DNA from: Nocardia speluncae NBRC 108251
GTDB taxonomy: Bacteria > Actinomycetota > Actinomycetes > Mycobacteriales > Mycobacteriaceae
Length of the DNA stretch: 64,000 nucleotides
Direction: 5' to 3'
NCBI RefSeq assembly: GCF_001613245.1
Contig: NZ_BDBZ01000041.1
Span: forward strand, 1 to 64,000
Shown here: one piece after another, positions 1 through 10,998 of the stretch
Numbering within the stretch: position 1 is the first letter of the stretch
How the letters are laid out: the number at the start of each line of letters is the position of its first letter
Notes under the pieces: generated by a model
The model's input: only the letters and a program-made list of their open reading frames with translations
What the model was told of the DNA's origin: nothing
Databases searched by the model: none
Translations under genes and position numbers: made by a program

Positions 1-313
1 CCGCACCGTTGAACGCGGACCCGAACTCGATCTGCCCCGTGGCGACGGACTGGATGTCCTGCGGACCGCTGGTGGTATCCCCGACCCACTCCAGCTGCAC
101 GTTCTCGTAGTAGCCGAGGTCCGCGGCGAGTTCGTGGAAGCCCACCTTTCCCGACCAGCCCTGATATCGCAGGACGGTTTTTCCGTCGACGCTCCTGGCT
201 GCCTCGCCGCCGGCACCGCAGGCGCACAGCAGCAGCAACACGGCGGCGGCCAGTGCGGTTGCCGCCGATCCGCGCAGCTGTCGGTGCACTCGTGGTTTCA
301 GACGTCCTGGCAT
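1..313 (-). CDS. ABC transporter substrate-binding lipoprotein, NMT1/SsuA-like (5' part only)
   Basis: Only the first 104 codons lie in the window. The gene starts at the ATG whose complement is at 311-313, with an AAGGAA ribosome site seven bases upstream, and runs off the left edge. The protein opens with a basic N-terminus, a hydrophobic run and a lipobox-like LCAC, so it should be exported and lipidated. After the signal come 'YQGWSGKVGFHELAADLGYY' and then an acidic stretch with 'TTSGPQDIQSVATGQIEFG'. That layout is typical of substrate-binding proteins for nitrate, sulfonate, taurine or thiamine precursors. The substrate cannot be told from this fragment. It is divergent from the ESX-associated gene, with 275 bases between them. 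Confidence 0.75.
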   Translation of the reverse strand, partial: MPGRLKPRVHRQLRGSAATALAAAVLLLLCACGAGGEAARSVDGKTVLRYQGWSGKVGFHELAADLGYYENVQLEWVGDTTSGPQDIQSVATGQIEFGSAFNGA

Positions 314-588
314 GGCTGCATTCCTTAGGAAGTGATTCGGCTGCCTGCCATGGTGCGGCGGCGGATCCGAACTCTGAACCGTTAGCGTCAGCGCGAGTCC
401 AACTCGAGGGCTCGCGTTCCCGGACGGTCGTCGCCTCTCCGAAGCAAGGAGTCAATGCGGGAATCGCATCGAATTTCCCTGTGCGCCATGGCGTATTCAA
501 TGTGATGCGGTGTAATCCTGCTGGCGTGTACCGGCGTGTTCCGCAGCGATCGAAGGGCCGGTCCGGGTAATGAAAGGAAGCGGATCCG

Positions 589-2922
589 ATGACTCGAGAG
601 CCGGGTACCTGGGCCGGGTTGAAGCAGGACGCCTCCCAGGACCTCCTGTATTTCGAACCCGCCGCCGCGGTGACCGGCGCGGAAGCCGCCGGCCGGATGG
701 TCGATCAGATGCTGGCGATGCGGGCCGCCATCGACGATTTCTACATGGACGAGCTGAGCAACTTCACCGGGGGCACCCTGACCTCTGGGCAGAAGCTCGC
801 GGAGATCTACAACAAACGCGCCGACCGGCTGTCCACCGTTGCGCAGGACCACGTGAACATCGGCACCGAGATGGCAAACGCGTTCGTGCAGGCCGGGCTC
901 TACTATCGGCGGACCGAGGAGCAGAACTCGGCCGACCTCGACAGACTCGCGGATTTTCGGGTACCGGTCGAGCCGAGCGCCGAAATTCCGATGCTGTACT
1001 CCGACGGCCCCACCTACGACGCCGCCGACCATCCCGAGGGAACACCGACCGATGCCGGCCGGGATGGCAACCAGGACGACTATCGTCGCCTGCCCGCCTC
1101 GGCGGTCCCCGACGAACTACAGCGTTATATCGGCCGCCAGGAGTCGATATCGCCGGATATCGTCCAACTGGAGAACAGTTCGGCGCTCGGTTTCGAACAT
1201 TTCCGTGGCTTGGCGGACAACCTGCCCTGGGGCATCTTCGTGCTTGCCGCGATGCGGCAGCGCTGGTGGCAGCTGGCCTCACATACGAGATCCGAATTGG
1301 AGAAGTTCGAGGCCGCTATCGAGGGGATCCAGGACAAATGGCAGGGCCGCGCCGCGGACCGCGCCCGGACCGCCACCCGCAATTATGTGGACTCCATCGC
1401 CCCACTGTGGAACTCCATGTTCTCGATGAGTGAGAACATGTTCTATACCGCCGAGTGGTTACGCCGCACTCAGATCTCGATGCCACAGCAGGATTTCGAC
1501 CTCCGCGGCTCGTCGGTCGAACACGCCGTACTCCAGCGGTACCGCGAAGAGTGGGAGAAGCATTACGCCGAAGGTATGCGGAATACCCTCCGGGAGATGC
1601 CGGTACTCGAAGGCCCGATCGCCGAACCGAAACCGCCACCCACGAACGAAGACAACAACCAGAACACCAATGGAAACGGGGGGAACCAAGGCTCGGCGGA
1701 GAAGGCGTACCGGGAAGGCCACGACGAGGGGTACGAGCAAGGGCTCGAGGACGGTCGAAACCGGGACGATGATCAGAGCGGGCAGGGCTCCGGCCAGGGA
1801 GAAGGACAGGGCGGCGGCTCGAGCAGCGGTCGAGGCGACGGGCAAGGGCAGGTACGAGAGCAGGGCGAAGGGCAAGAGGAAAGCCGAGGCTCCGATGATC
1901 AGAGCGGCGGCCGGGGTGGGGGCAGCAGCGGTGGGCAAACCCCCGACGTGCCCAGCTACGATCAGGCCGAATACGGTTCCGGCGCAACGTCTCCCGTCCC
2001 GGGATCCACCGGCGGTACCGGCGAAACCGGTGGGGAGACCACACCGGCCGTCCCTTCCGTACCGGCCGCGGACACCCCCGGCGAGACAACCCCGGTAACC
2101 GCCACCACCATGCTTGAGAATCCCACCGCAGCCGATATTCTCGCGAGGCTCACCGGCATACCGAAGTCGCAGCTGCCCGACGCGCTGAAGAATATCCCTA
2201 TCACCGGCAAGAACGGCAAACCTCCCACCCTCGCCGACGCGTTGTCGAAGATCACCGGTATCCCCGCCGACCAGATGCCACCCGAACTGCACGACACTGC
2301 GCTGGAAGCGCTGTACGCGCAGGATTCGCCGTACGGCGCTGCCGAGAGCCTGTTCGGCGCATTCGGTGCGGACCTCTCGCCGGCCGGCGGTCCCGAAGGC
2401 AGGACGGACTCGGAGCAGAACGTCCTCGACCGGCTCACGAATATGCTGACCCGGGGAATCCAGGCATTCGCCGAGACGGACGCCACGCTGCCCGGACTGG
2501 ATCGGCTACAGCACCTGCTCGACCCGAGTGCGTTGCAGCAGCACATACAGCATCTCCTGGATCCCGCGAGATCTCTCGAACCGACCGCCGGACTCGGCGG
2601 TGGCGGGGTGGGCGCCCCGGTAGCGGAAGCCGAACCGCTGGCACCGTATCCGGGCACGAAACCCAGTCCGTTCCCTCGGGCCTCGGTCGCCGGTCCGGGC
2701 CTTGATCTCGCCGGCTACTCGGGTATCCCGGCTGCCGCCGGGGCACCGGGCGGTTCACCCGGTATGCCGATGATGGGTGCACCCGCCGCGGGCGCGGGTT
2801 CCACGGGCAATCCCGGGCAGAACAACGGTCACGCTCCGGCCGAGTTCCTGGTGTCGCGGGAGAACTTGGACGAGGTGTTCGACGAGTCTCCGGCCAAGGT
2901 GCGGCCGGTGATCGAACAGTGA
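589..2922 (+). CDS. Large WXG100-like, ESX (type VII) secretion-associated protein
   Basis: A 777-residue protein starting at ATG 589, with an AAAGGAAG ribosome site eight bases upstream. Residues 1 to about 130 look like a helical hairpin of the WXG100/PPE sort. A second helical segment carries W-Q-G at residues 251-253. Residues about 347-500 are low complexity, rich in Gly, Gln, Ser, Glu and Asp. Two related motifs follow near residues 515 and 550, 'LARLTGIPKSQLPDAL' and 'LSKITGIPADQMPPEL', so part of the C-terminal half is an internal duplication. The tail is Pro/Gly/Ala rich. The stop overlaps the next gene's GTG by four bases, and that neighbour looks like EspG, which supports export through an ESX system encoded elsewhere. 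The exact family is not certain; it could be an EspB-like substrate. Confidence 0.7.
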   Translation: MTREPGTWAGLKQDASQDLLYFEPAAAVTGAEAAGRMVDQMLAMRAAIDDFYMDELSNFTGGTLTSGQKLAEIYNKRADRLSTVAQDHVNIGTEMANAFVQAGLYYRRTEEQNSADLDRLADFRVPVEPSAEIPMLYSDGPTYDAADHPEGTPTDAGRDGNQDDYRRLPASAVPDELQRYIGRQESISPDIVQLENSSALGFEHFRGLADNLPWGIFVLAAMRQRWWQLASHTRSELEKFEAAIEGIQDKWQGRAADRARTATRNYVDSIAPLWNSMFSMSENMFYTAEWLRRTQISMPQQDFDLRGSSVEHAVLQRYREEWEKHYAEGMRNTLREMPVLEGPIAEPKPPPTNEDNNQNTNGNGGNQGSAEKAYREGHDEGYEQGLEDGRNRDDDQSGQGSGQGEGQGGGSSSGRGDGQGQVREQGEGQEESRGSDDQSGGRGGGSSGGQTPDVPSYDQAEYGSGATSPVPGSTGGTGETGGETTPAVPSVPAADTPGETTPVTATTMLENPTAADILARLTGIPKSQLPDALKNIPITGKNGKPPTLADALSKITGIPADQMPPELHDTALEALYAQDSPYGAAESLFGAFGADLSPAGGPEGRTDSEQNVLDRLTNMLTRGIQAFAETDATLPGLDRLQHLLDPSALQQHIQHLLDPARSLEPTAGLGGGGVGAPVAEAEPLAPYPGTKPSPFPRASVAGPGLDLAGYSGIPAAAGAPGGSPGMPMMGAPAAGAGSTGNPGQNNGHAPAEFLVSRENLDEVFDESPAKVRPVIEQ

Positions 2923-3716
2923 ACCCTGCATGGGCACTGACCGATCTCGAATTCGTCCTGCTGTGCGAGGAACACGGTTGCACCGAACTACCGATCCCGT
3001 TCACCTTCACCAGCCGGACCCGGCTGGCCGCGGATTTCCGGGCGGAGCGGGACAAAACCTTGCGGGAGCTGCGCGAACGCGACGACGCCGACCTACCGGT
3101 ATTGGGCGAAGCCCTCACCCGGCCGGATATCACTGTCGTCGCCCAAGCCTGGGATGAACAGGAGCCGGAGAACCCGCAAGGATGGACGCGGGTCCATGCC
3201 GTCCGGCAGCGGGCGCGCGGTTTCGTGATCACCGAGCGTCCCGGCGAAACGATTTGGCACAGCGGAGGTTTCGATGTGATTGCCTGTGATCCGCATGCAC
3301 TCGCCGACGTTGTCCTCGATTTGCTACCGGCCGCTGAGGCCGGCCGCATGCGCCAGATCACCCTGATCGATCCCGAGACGCCATCGGACGCACGACCATT
3401 CATCCCACTGATCAGCGACGATGACGAACCCGAGGACGACGAGGCGTATCGCAGCGCGAGCTACCTGAATACACCCGCCGCCGCGACCGGATCGGTGCGG
3501 GTTTTGCAGGGCCGGTCGATGTTCGGCCCACGCGGCCGGGTCGATATGGGGTTGCGCTGGCGGGATCTGCCCGGCGACGGACGTTATGTCACTTCACTTT
3601 CCGCGGAGGTGCCCGTAGCAACCGGGATGGGGACCAAGGGGATGGTCGAATGGGTCCAGGAACAGGTGGCCGAGGTGCTGCTGCGGTTGGACCGCAATCT
3701 CGAGCACGAGGAATGA
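2919..3716 (+). CDS. EspG-family ESX secretion chaperone
   Basis: A 265-residue protein that begins at GTG 2919, overlapping the TGA of the preceding gene (GTGA), so the two are translationally coupled. The N-terminus 'WALTDLEFVLLCEEHG' followed by 'ELPIPFTF', and the W-T-R-V-H-A-V-R core near the middle, fit the EspG family. These are cytosolic chaperones that bind PE/PPE or related WXG-type substrates and deliver them to ESX machinery. The length is normal for the family. There is no signal peptide and no membrane segment. The immediate partner is the upstream WXG-like protein, which is probably its client. No EccB/C/D/E or MycP gene is present in the window, so this pair must serve a secretion system located elsewhere. 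Confidence 0.75.
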   Translation: MNPAWALTDLEFVLLCEEHGCTELPIPFTFTSRTRLAADFRAERDKTLRELRERDDADLPVLGEALTRPDITVVAQAWDEQEPENPQGWTRVHAVRQRARGFVITERPGETIWHSGGFDVIACDPHALADVVLDLLPAAEAGRMRQITLIDPETPSDARPFIPLISDDDEPEDDEAYRSASYLNTPAAATGSVRVLQGRSMFGPRGRVDMGLRWRDLPGDGRYVTSLSAEVPVATGMGTKGMVEWVQEQVAEVLLRLDRNLEHEE

Positions 3717-3949
3717 ACTCGCAGGTGACGCCCCGAAACCATAGAGGCCGACATGTTTCGGCGGTCCTCGGCGGATCTTTTCCGAAGAGCTGCCGACAGC
3801 CATCGTTTCCCGATACGATGCGCGCGCATCGATGCAGTTCCACCGCTCGAATCGCGAGGCATCGGCGCGATCGTCCGGAGGCAGGCGATCCGGATATCTG
3901 TGTACGACAGCTGTTCCCCTCCCGCATGTCATCGAGCACAGAAGGAACG

Positions 3950-4348
3950 ATGTTCAGAATATTGATCATCAGCGCGGCAGCGTCCGCACTCCTGTTCGGC
4001 GGCGCCCCTGCCGCCGGGGCGCACCCCCACTCCGGCACCGCCCGGCCCGGCGCCCCGGGTACTACCGGCCTGCACCACCCGGCCGGCAAGGACGACTCCG
4101 TCGCCCAGCTACCCTTCACCGATCGAGAATTCCTCCGGGCCAGTGCCTTCGACGACGAGCCGCGCCCGCTACAGGACGCGGCCATCGCCCTGGCCCGCGC
4201 ACAATGTGAATACCTCGACAAATCCGGTAACACCGCGGCGAATCGCACCTATCTCGCCGAGGAGTCCCGTCCGTTCGTGGAATATCCCTATCTCTTCCTA
4301 CAGGCCGCCGTCGGTTCCTACTGCCCACGGCATTCCGCCGGTCACTGA
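3950..4348 (+). CDS. Small secreted DUF732-like protein
   Basis: A 132-residue protein from ATG 3950, preceded by GAAGGA four bases upstream. The N-terminus is a clear Sec signal peptide ending near 'GAPAAGAHPH'. The mature part has 'DREFLRASAFDDE', then 'ALARAQCEYL', then 'FLQAAVGSYCPRH'. The spacing of two Cys residues between helices and the terminal YCP fit DUF732, a family of small exported mycobacterial/nocardial proteins with one disulphide and unknown function. A longer in-frame opening upstream has no ribosome site and would bury the signal peptide. The gene is convergent with secA, with a strong hairpin between the two. Confidence 0.7.
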   Translation: MFRILIISAAASALLFGGAPAAGAHPHSGTARPGAPGTTGLHHPAGKDDSVAQLPFTDREFLRASAFDDEPRPLQDAAIALARAQCEYLDKSGNTAANRTYLAEESRPFVEYPYLFLQAAVGSYCPRHSAGH

Positions 4349-4392
4349 GCGGATTTCGTTGTGGCACCATCGCAGCCGGGCCCGCGCCGGAA

Positions 4393-4433
4393 AACGGCGG
4401 CGCCCCCACCATGGTGGTGGGGGCGCCGCCGTT
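4393..4433 (-). terminator. Intrinsic terminator of secA (possibly bidirectional)
   Basis: A perfect 18-bp stem (4393-4410 with 4416-4433) surrounds a five-base loop. Read on the reverse strand the stem is followed by TTTT, a classic intrinsic terminator just past the secA stop. Forward readthrough from the DUF732-like gene would meet the same hairpin but with only two Ts. Confidence 0.85.
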
Positions 4434-4440
4434 GCCGGAC

Positions 4441-7305
<2,865 letters not shown>

Positions 7306-7637
7306 GAGTCTCGTCAGTCCTCTGGGTCGGTTTCGGCTCCGATGTTCACGGCTGCACCCCGCCCGGCGATTGTTACCGTTCTAACCGGCGTGCGTAGGCG
7401 TAGAGTAGCCGCAGCTTGCTTCATGGTAATGCGGCTCCCATGGTAGGCGTCGCCGCGGACCCGGCCACCGCGCCTTCGTCACATTTACGCCGACAGCGGT
7501 CGCACCGGCTATACCACCCGGTACTCCCCCGCAAGCCGGCGAATCGAGTATCGGAAAATCCACACAATGGTGCGCGAACTACTGCGGACTGGTCACAATG
7601 GAGTGCGGATTCCGGACTCCGAAGGGCAGATACCAGC
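7306..7637. other. Divergent intergenic region, secA / WS-DGAT
   Basis: 332 bases without a credible gene. It must hold the secA promoter on the reverse strand and that of the acyltransferase gene on the forward strand. An in-frame extension of the acyltransferase frame back to 7416 crosses it, but that stretch is Arg/Pro/Ser rich, unlike any acyltransferase N-terminus. I see no repeat or RNA gene. Confidence 0.5.
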
Positions 7638-9044
7638 GTGATAGCCAGGCTGACACCGCAGGACGCCGACTTCTTCCGGCTGGAATCGACCACGCACCCG
7701 GTACATATCGGATCACTGATCGTCCTGGACAACACCACCGGCGACGGTCGGCCGCTCGACTACCCGGCATTGGTCGACCTGGTCGAAGCCCGCCTGCCCC
7801 TGGCTCCCCGGTACCGGCGCAAGGTCCGGCAGGTCCCGCTGTCGCTGGGCCGGCCGGTCTGGGTCGAGGACAGCCGGTTCGATATCACCTATCACATCCG
7901 CCGCTCGGCACTACCCTCGCCGGGCAGCGACGATCAGCTGCACGAACTGGCGGCCCGGCTGGCCTCGAGGCCGCTCGACCCGGCCCGGCCGCTGTGGGAG
8001 ATGTACCTGATCGAGGGACTGTCCGGCGGGCGTTGCGCCATCTATACCAAGTCCCATGCTGCCTTGGTGGATGGTGTCGCCGCGCTGGAGATCGGGCATG
8101 TTGTCGCCGACGCCGCCGAATCGCCGCGCGAGATAGCCGACGATCAGTGGCAACCCGGCCGCGAACCCAGCGACACCGATCTGCTGGTGGGCGCACTGGG
8201 CCACCTCGTGGCGCAGCCGACCTCGGCAGTCGAGGTATTGCGTGAAGCGGGGGCGAACGCGGCGGGCGTGATCGGTACCGCGGGCCGGACGCTGGACACG
8301 GTGGCGGCGGCGGTGCGTTCGGCGACCAGCGGCACCCCGGACAGCCCCTTGAACGCCCGCACGTGCCGGCAACGCCGGTTCGCCACCGCGGTGACCGACC
8401 TGGCCGATTACAAACGGATCCATCAGCAGGCAGGCTGCACCATCAACGATGTGGTGCTGGCCGTGGTAACCGGTGCGTTGCGCAACTGGCTGCTGTCCCG
8501 GAACAAGGGACTGACCGAATCGACCGTGCTGCGCGCGGCGGTGCCGATGTCGGGAAACGACGGCGAACCCCATGCCGGGCGCAGCCTGCCCAGCGCGATA
8601 ACGCCACTGCTGATCTCGCTGCCGGTGGGCGAACCGAGTCCGGTGATGCGGCTGTCGCATATCGCGCATGCGACCTCGGCGGACGGCCGGCAGCGCCATG
8701 CGGTGCGCGCCCGCACGCTGGTGCACCTCGCGGGCTTCGCTCCGGCCAGCCTGCACGCGATGAGTGTGCGGGCGGCGAGTACGTTCGCAGACCATACGTT
8801 CAATGTGGTGATCACCAACGCGCCGGGCCCGCAGACGCCCATGTTCGTCGGCGGTGCGCGGATGCTGGAGATGTACCCGGTTTCGCCGTTGCTGCGCAAC
8901 CAGGCGACGAGTATCGGGATCACGTCCTACAACGGACGGGTCTGCTACGGACTCAACGCCGACCGCGAGGCAATGGCCGATATCGGTGTGCTGGCCGCGT
9001 CGGTGCCCGAATCGATGGAGGAGTTACTCGGTGCCTGCCTCTGA
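7638..9044 (+). CDS. Wax ester synthase/diacylglycerol acyltransferase (WS/DGAT) family protein
   Basis: A 468-residue member of the bacterial WS/DGAT family, which joins acyl-CoA to diacylglycerol or long alcohols to make storage triacylglycerol and wax esters. The start chosen is GTG 7638, giving 'IARLTPQDADFFRLE', which matches the usual family opening; GAAGGG lies about eleven bases upstream. The active-site motif HHxxxDG is 'H-A-A-L-V-D-G' at residues 140-146, so the second His is Ala. The later 'NAPGPQTPMFVGGARM' resembles the C-terminal 'N.PGP' motif. Without the second His the enzyme may be weak, altered or catalytically silent. The next gene overlaps it by 14 bases. It neighbours desaturases and their reductase, which fits a fatty-acid storage role. 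Confidence 0.88.
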   Translation: MIARLTPQDADFFRLESTTHPVHIGSLIVLDNTTGDGRPLDYPALVDLVEARLPLAPRYRRKVRQVPLSLGRPVWVEDSRFDITYHIRRSALPSPGSDDQLHELAARLASRPLDPARPLWEMYLIEGLSGGRCAIYTKSHAALVDGVAALEIGHVVADAAESPREIADDQWQPGREPSDTDLLVGALGHLVAQPTSAVEVLREAGANAAGVIGTAGRTLDTVAAAVRSATSGTPDSPLNARTCRQRRFATAVTDLADYKRIHQQAGCTINDVVLAVVTGALRNWLLSRNKGLTESTVLRAAVPMSGNDGEPHAGRSLPSAITPLLISLPVGEPSPVMRLSHIAHATSADGRQRHAVRARTLVHLAGFAPASLHAMSVRAASTFADHTFNVVITNAPGPQTPMFVGGARMLEMYPVSPLLRNQATSIGITSYNGRVCYGLNADREAMADIGVLAASVPESMEELLGACL

Positions 9045-9558
9045 CCGCAAGACCATGCGCGTGTACGTACCGGCCACGGTGTCGATGCTGCGGGACCTCG
9101 TGGACAAACGCGAACTGCATGCGGTGGGTGGGACGGCTTTCGCCCTCACTCCCGCCCTACGCGAGGCCTACGCGTCGGGCGACGACGAGGAACTCTCGGA
9201 GGTCGCCATGGCGGAGGCGGCGCGGGCGTCGCTGCGGCTGCTGGCCGACGAGGCACACAGTTCGACAGCACCCATGTACCGGCGCGCGGTGATCGCGGTC
9301 GATGTCACGGGCGCGACCCTGCGACCCGACCTCGACGATGCCGTGGTGAAGCTGGACGGCCCGATCGAGTACACACGGGTCGGCTCGGTCCATATGGATC
9401 TGGCCGAGGCCGAATCCGCCGTGGCCAAGGCCACCGACATCGTCGACGCCGCCGATCTCGGCGACGAGGACGCGGAATTCGTCCTCGGTGACGCTGAGGA
9501 CCACCAGCTGGCCTGGTACGCCACCCAGGAACTGCCTTTCCTGCTCGATTTGCTGTGA
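9031..9558 (+). CDS. DUF6912-like conserved actinobacterial protein
   Basis: A 175-residue protein of unknown function if GTG 9031 is used. That start has an excellent GGAG site (GGAGGAG, 9018-9024) and overlaps the end of the acyltransferase gene. An alternative ATG at 9055 gives 'MRVYVPATVSMLRDLV', which is where I recall homologues beginning, but it has no clear ribosome site. The protein is small and acidic, has no signal or membrane segment, and carries many Asp/Glu in the second half. I believe it is the equivalent of the hypothetical gene between the acyltransferase and reductase genes in mycobacteria (Rv3231c-like). Its job is unknown; position suggests a link to lipid metabolism. Confidence 0.65.
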   Translation: MPASDRKTMRVYVPATVSMLRDLVDKRELHAVGGTAFALTPALREAYASGDDEELSEVAMAEAARASLRLLADEAHSSTAPMYRRAVIAVDVTGATLRPDLDDAVVKLDGPIEYTRVGSVHMDLAEAESAVAKATDIVDAADLGDEDAEFVLGDAEDHQLAWYATQELPFLLDLL

Positions 9559-9635
9559 CGATCGGCCGATCCGCCGCCGGCGGACCACGGCTGGAATGAG
9601 TGCCCGATAGTTGTGACGGCGCACGAACCCCGGAC

Positions 9636-9655
9636 AACCTACGATGCCGTAACCT
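9636..9655. promoter_or_regulatory. Shared 20-bp operator-like motif, copy 1 (upstream of reductase)
   Basis: 'AACCTACGATGCCGTAACCT' matches a second copy at 12561-12580 at 18 of 20 positions. The core TACGRTGCCGTA is an interrupted palindrome, imperfect in this copy. The site ends 56 bases before the reductase start. It looks like a TetR-type or similar operator shared by the reductase and the second desaturase. Confidence 0.5.
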
Positions 9656-9711
9656 GTGGGGCAGGCGGTCGCCACGGGTGGCCACGACGACAGAAGGACG
9701 AAACGGCACCG

Positions 9712-10845
9712 ATGTTTCTAGAGAATGTCCGGGAATGGCTGGAATCTCCGGCGGCCGATGTCGCCGAACGCGGCGGACGGCTCAACGTCCTGCGCGGGGC
9801 GGTGGCCCGGGCGACCACCCCGCTGCTGCCCGACGACTATCTGCATCTGGCCAATCCGCTGTGGTCGGCCCGGGAACTACGCGGTCGTGTGGTCGACGTT
9901 CGCAAGGAAACCGCCGATTCGGCGACCTTGGTGATCAAACCGGGCTGGGGTTTCGATTTCCGCTACGAGCCCGGCCAGTACATCGGTATCGGCATCCTGG
10001 TCGACGGTCGCTGGCACTGGCGCTCCTATTCGCTGACCAGCCCGCCCGACTGGAACGATCCGCGCTACGGCAACAAAGTCATCGCCATCGCTGTGAAGGC
10101 GATGCCGGAGGGTTTCCTGTCCAGCCATCTGGTCAACGGAGTCACCCCCGGTACCGTCGTCCGGCTCGCCGCCCCGCAGGGCGCGTTCGTCCTGCCGTCC
10201 CCGGCGCCCCCGAAGGTGCTTTTCCTCACCGCGGGCTCCGGCATCACACCGGTCATGTCCATGCTGCGCGCCCTGGATCGCCGCGACTCGGTGACCGACG
10301 TGGTGCATATCCATTCGGCCCGGTCCACCGACGAGGTCATGTTCGCGGACGAGCTGGCCGATCTGCACCGGCGGCATCCGGGATTCGTCTCGCATATCCA
10401 TCTCACCGCGGACAACGGCAAATTCTCGCCCGACGCGCTCGACGACCTGTACCCGGACTGGCGGGAACGGCAGACGTGGGCATGCGGCCCCCTGGGCATG
10501 CTCGACGGTATCGAGAAGTATTGGCGCACGGCCGGACTCGACGACGCGCTCCATGTGGAGCGGTTCGAGGTGGAACGGTCGGCGACCACCGAGGGCGGCA
10601 CTGTCACCTTCGGGAAAACGGGTCGTACGACAACTGTCGACGGCGCTACCACGCTGCTGGAGGCCGGTGAATCCGCGGGTGTTCAGTTGCCGTTCGGCTG
10701 CCGGATGGGTATCTGCCAGACCTGTGTGGTCACCTTGACCTCGGGGCATGCCCGCGATCTGCGCAACGGCACCGAACGTTTCGAAGGCGAAAAGGTTCAG
10801 ACGTGTATTTCGGCGGCGGCCGGGGACTGCACCCTCGACGTCTGA
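9712..10845 (+). CDS. Ferredoxin reductase-type electron-transfer protein for acyl-CoA desaturase
   Basis: A 377-residue flavoprotein with a fused plant-type 2Fe-2S domain. 'RSYS' at residues 104-107 is the FAD-binding signature, and 'LTAGSGITPVMSML' is the NAD(P)H-binding loop. The iron-sulfur cysteines are C330, C335 and C338, with C365 as the fourth. This matches the M. tuberculosis Rv3230c type, which passes electrons from NADPH to the DesA3 stearoyl-CoA desaturase. The start is ATG 9712, with AGAAGGACG about eleven bases upstream; a longer in-frame opening from 9613 lacks support. Two DesA3-like genes follow directly, so the electron donor and its acceptors are encoded together at the membrane. 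Confidence 0.9.
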   Translation: MFLENVREWLESPAADVAERGGRLNVLRGAVARATTPLLPDDYLHLANPLWSARELRGRVVDVRKETADSATLVIKPGWGFDFRYEPGQYIGIGILVDGRWHWRSYSLTSPPDWNDPRYGNKVIAIAVKAMPEGFLSSHLVNGVTPGTVVRLAAPQGAFVLPSPAPPKVLFLTAGSGITPVMSMLRALDRRDSVTDVVHIHSARSTDEVMFADELADLHRRHPGFVSHIHLTADNGKFSPDALDDLYPDWRERQTWACGPLGMLDGIEKYWRTAGLDDALHVERFEVERSATTEGGTVTFGKTGRTTTVDGATTLLEAGESAGVQLPFGCRMGICQTCVVTLTSGHARDLRNGTERFEGEKVQTCISAAAGDCTLDV

Positions 10846-10998
10846 CCGAACCGGACACACCCGGCGATCACCCCGCACAGGTACGCTCGGGGTGTACCGC
10901 AGGGGCACTTCCCGGGGCCGGGAAGATCACGCGATCACATAATCGTTTCGACCATGCCGCGTTCGGCTACGCATATCGCGCTGACAGAAGGGACGCCG

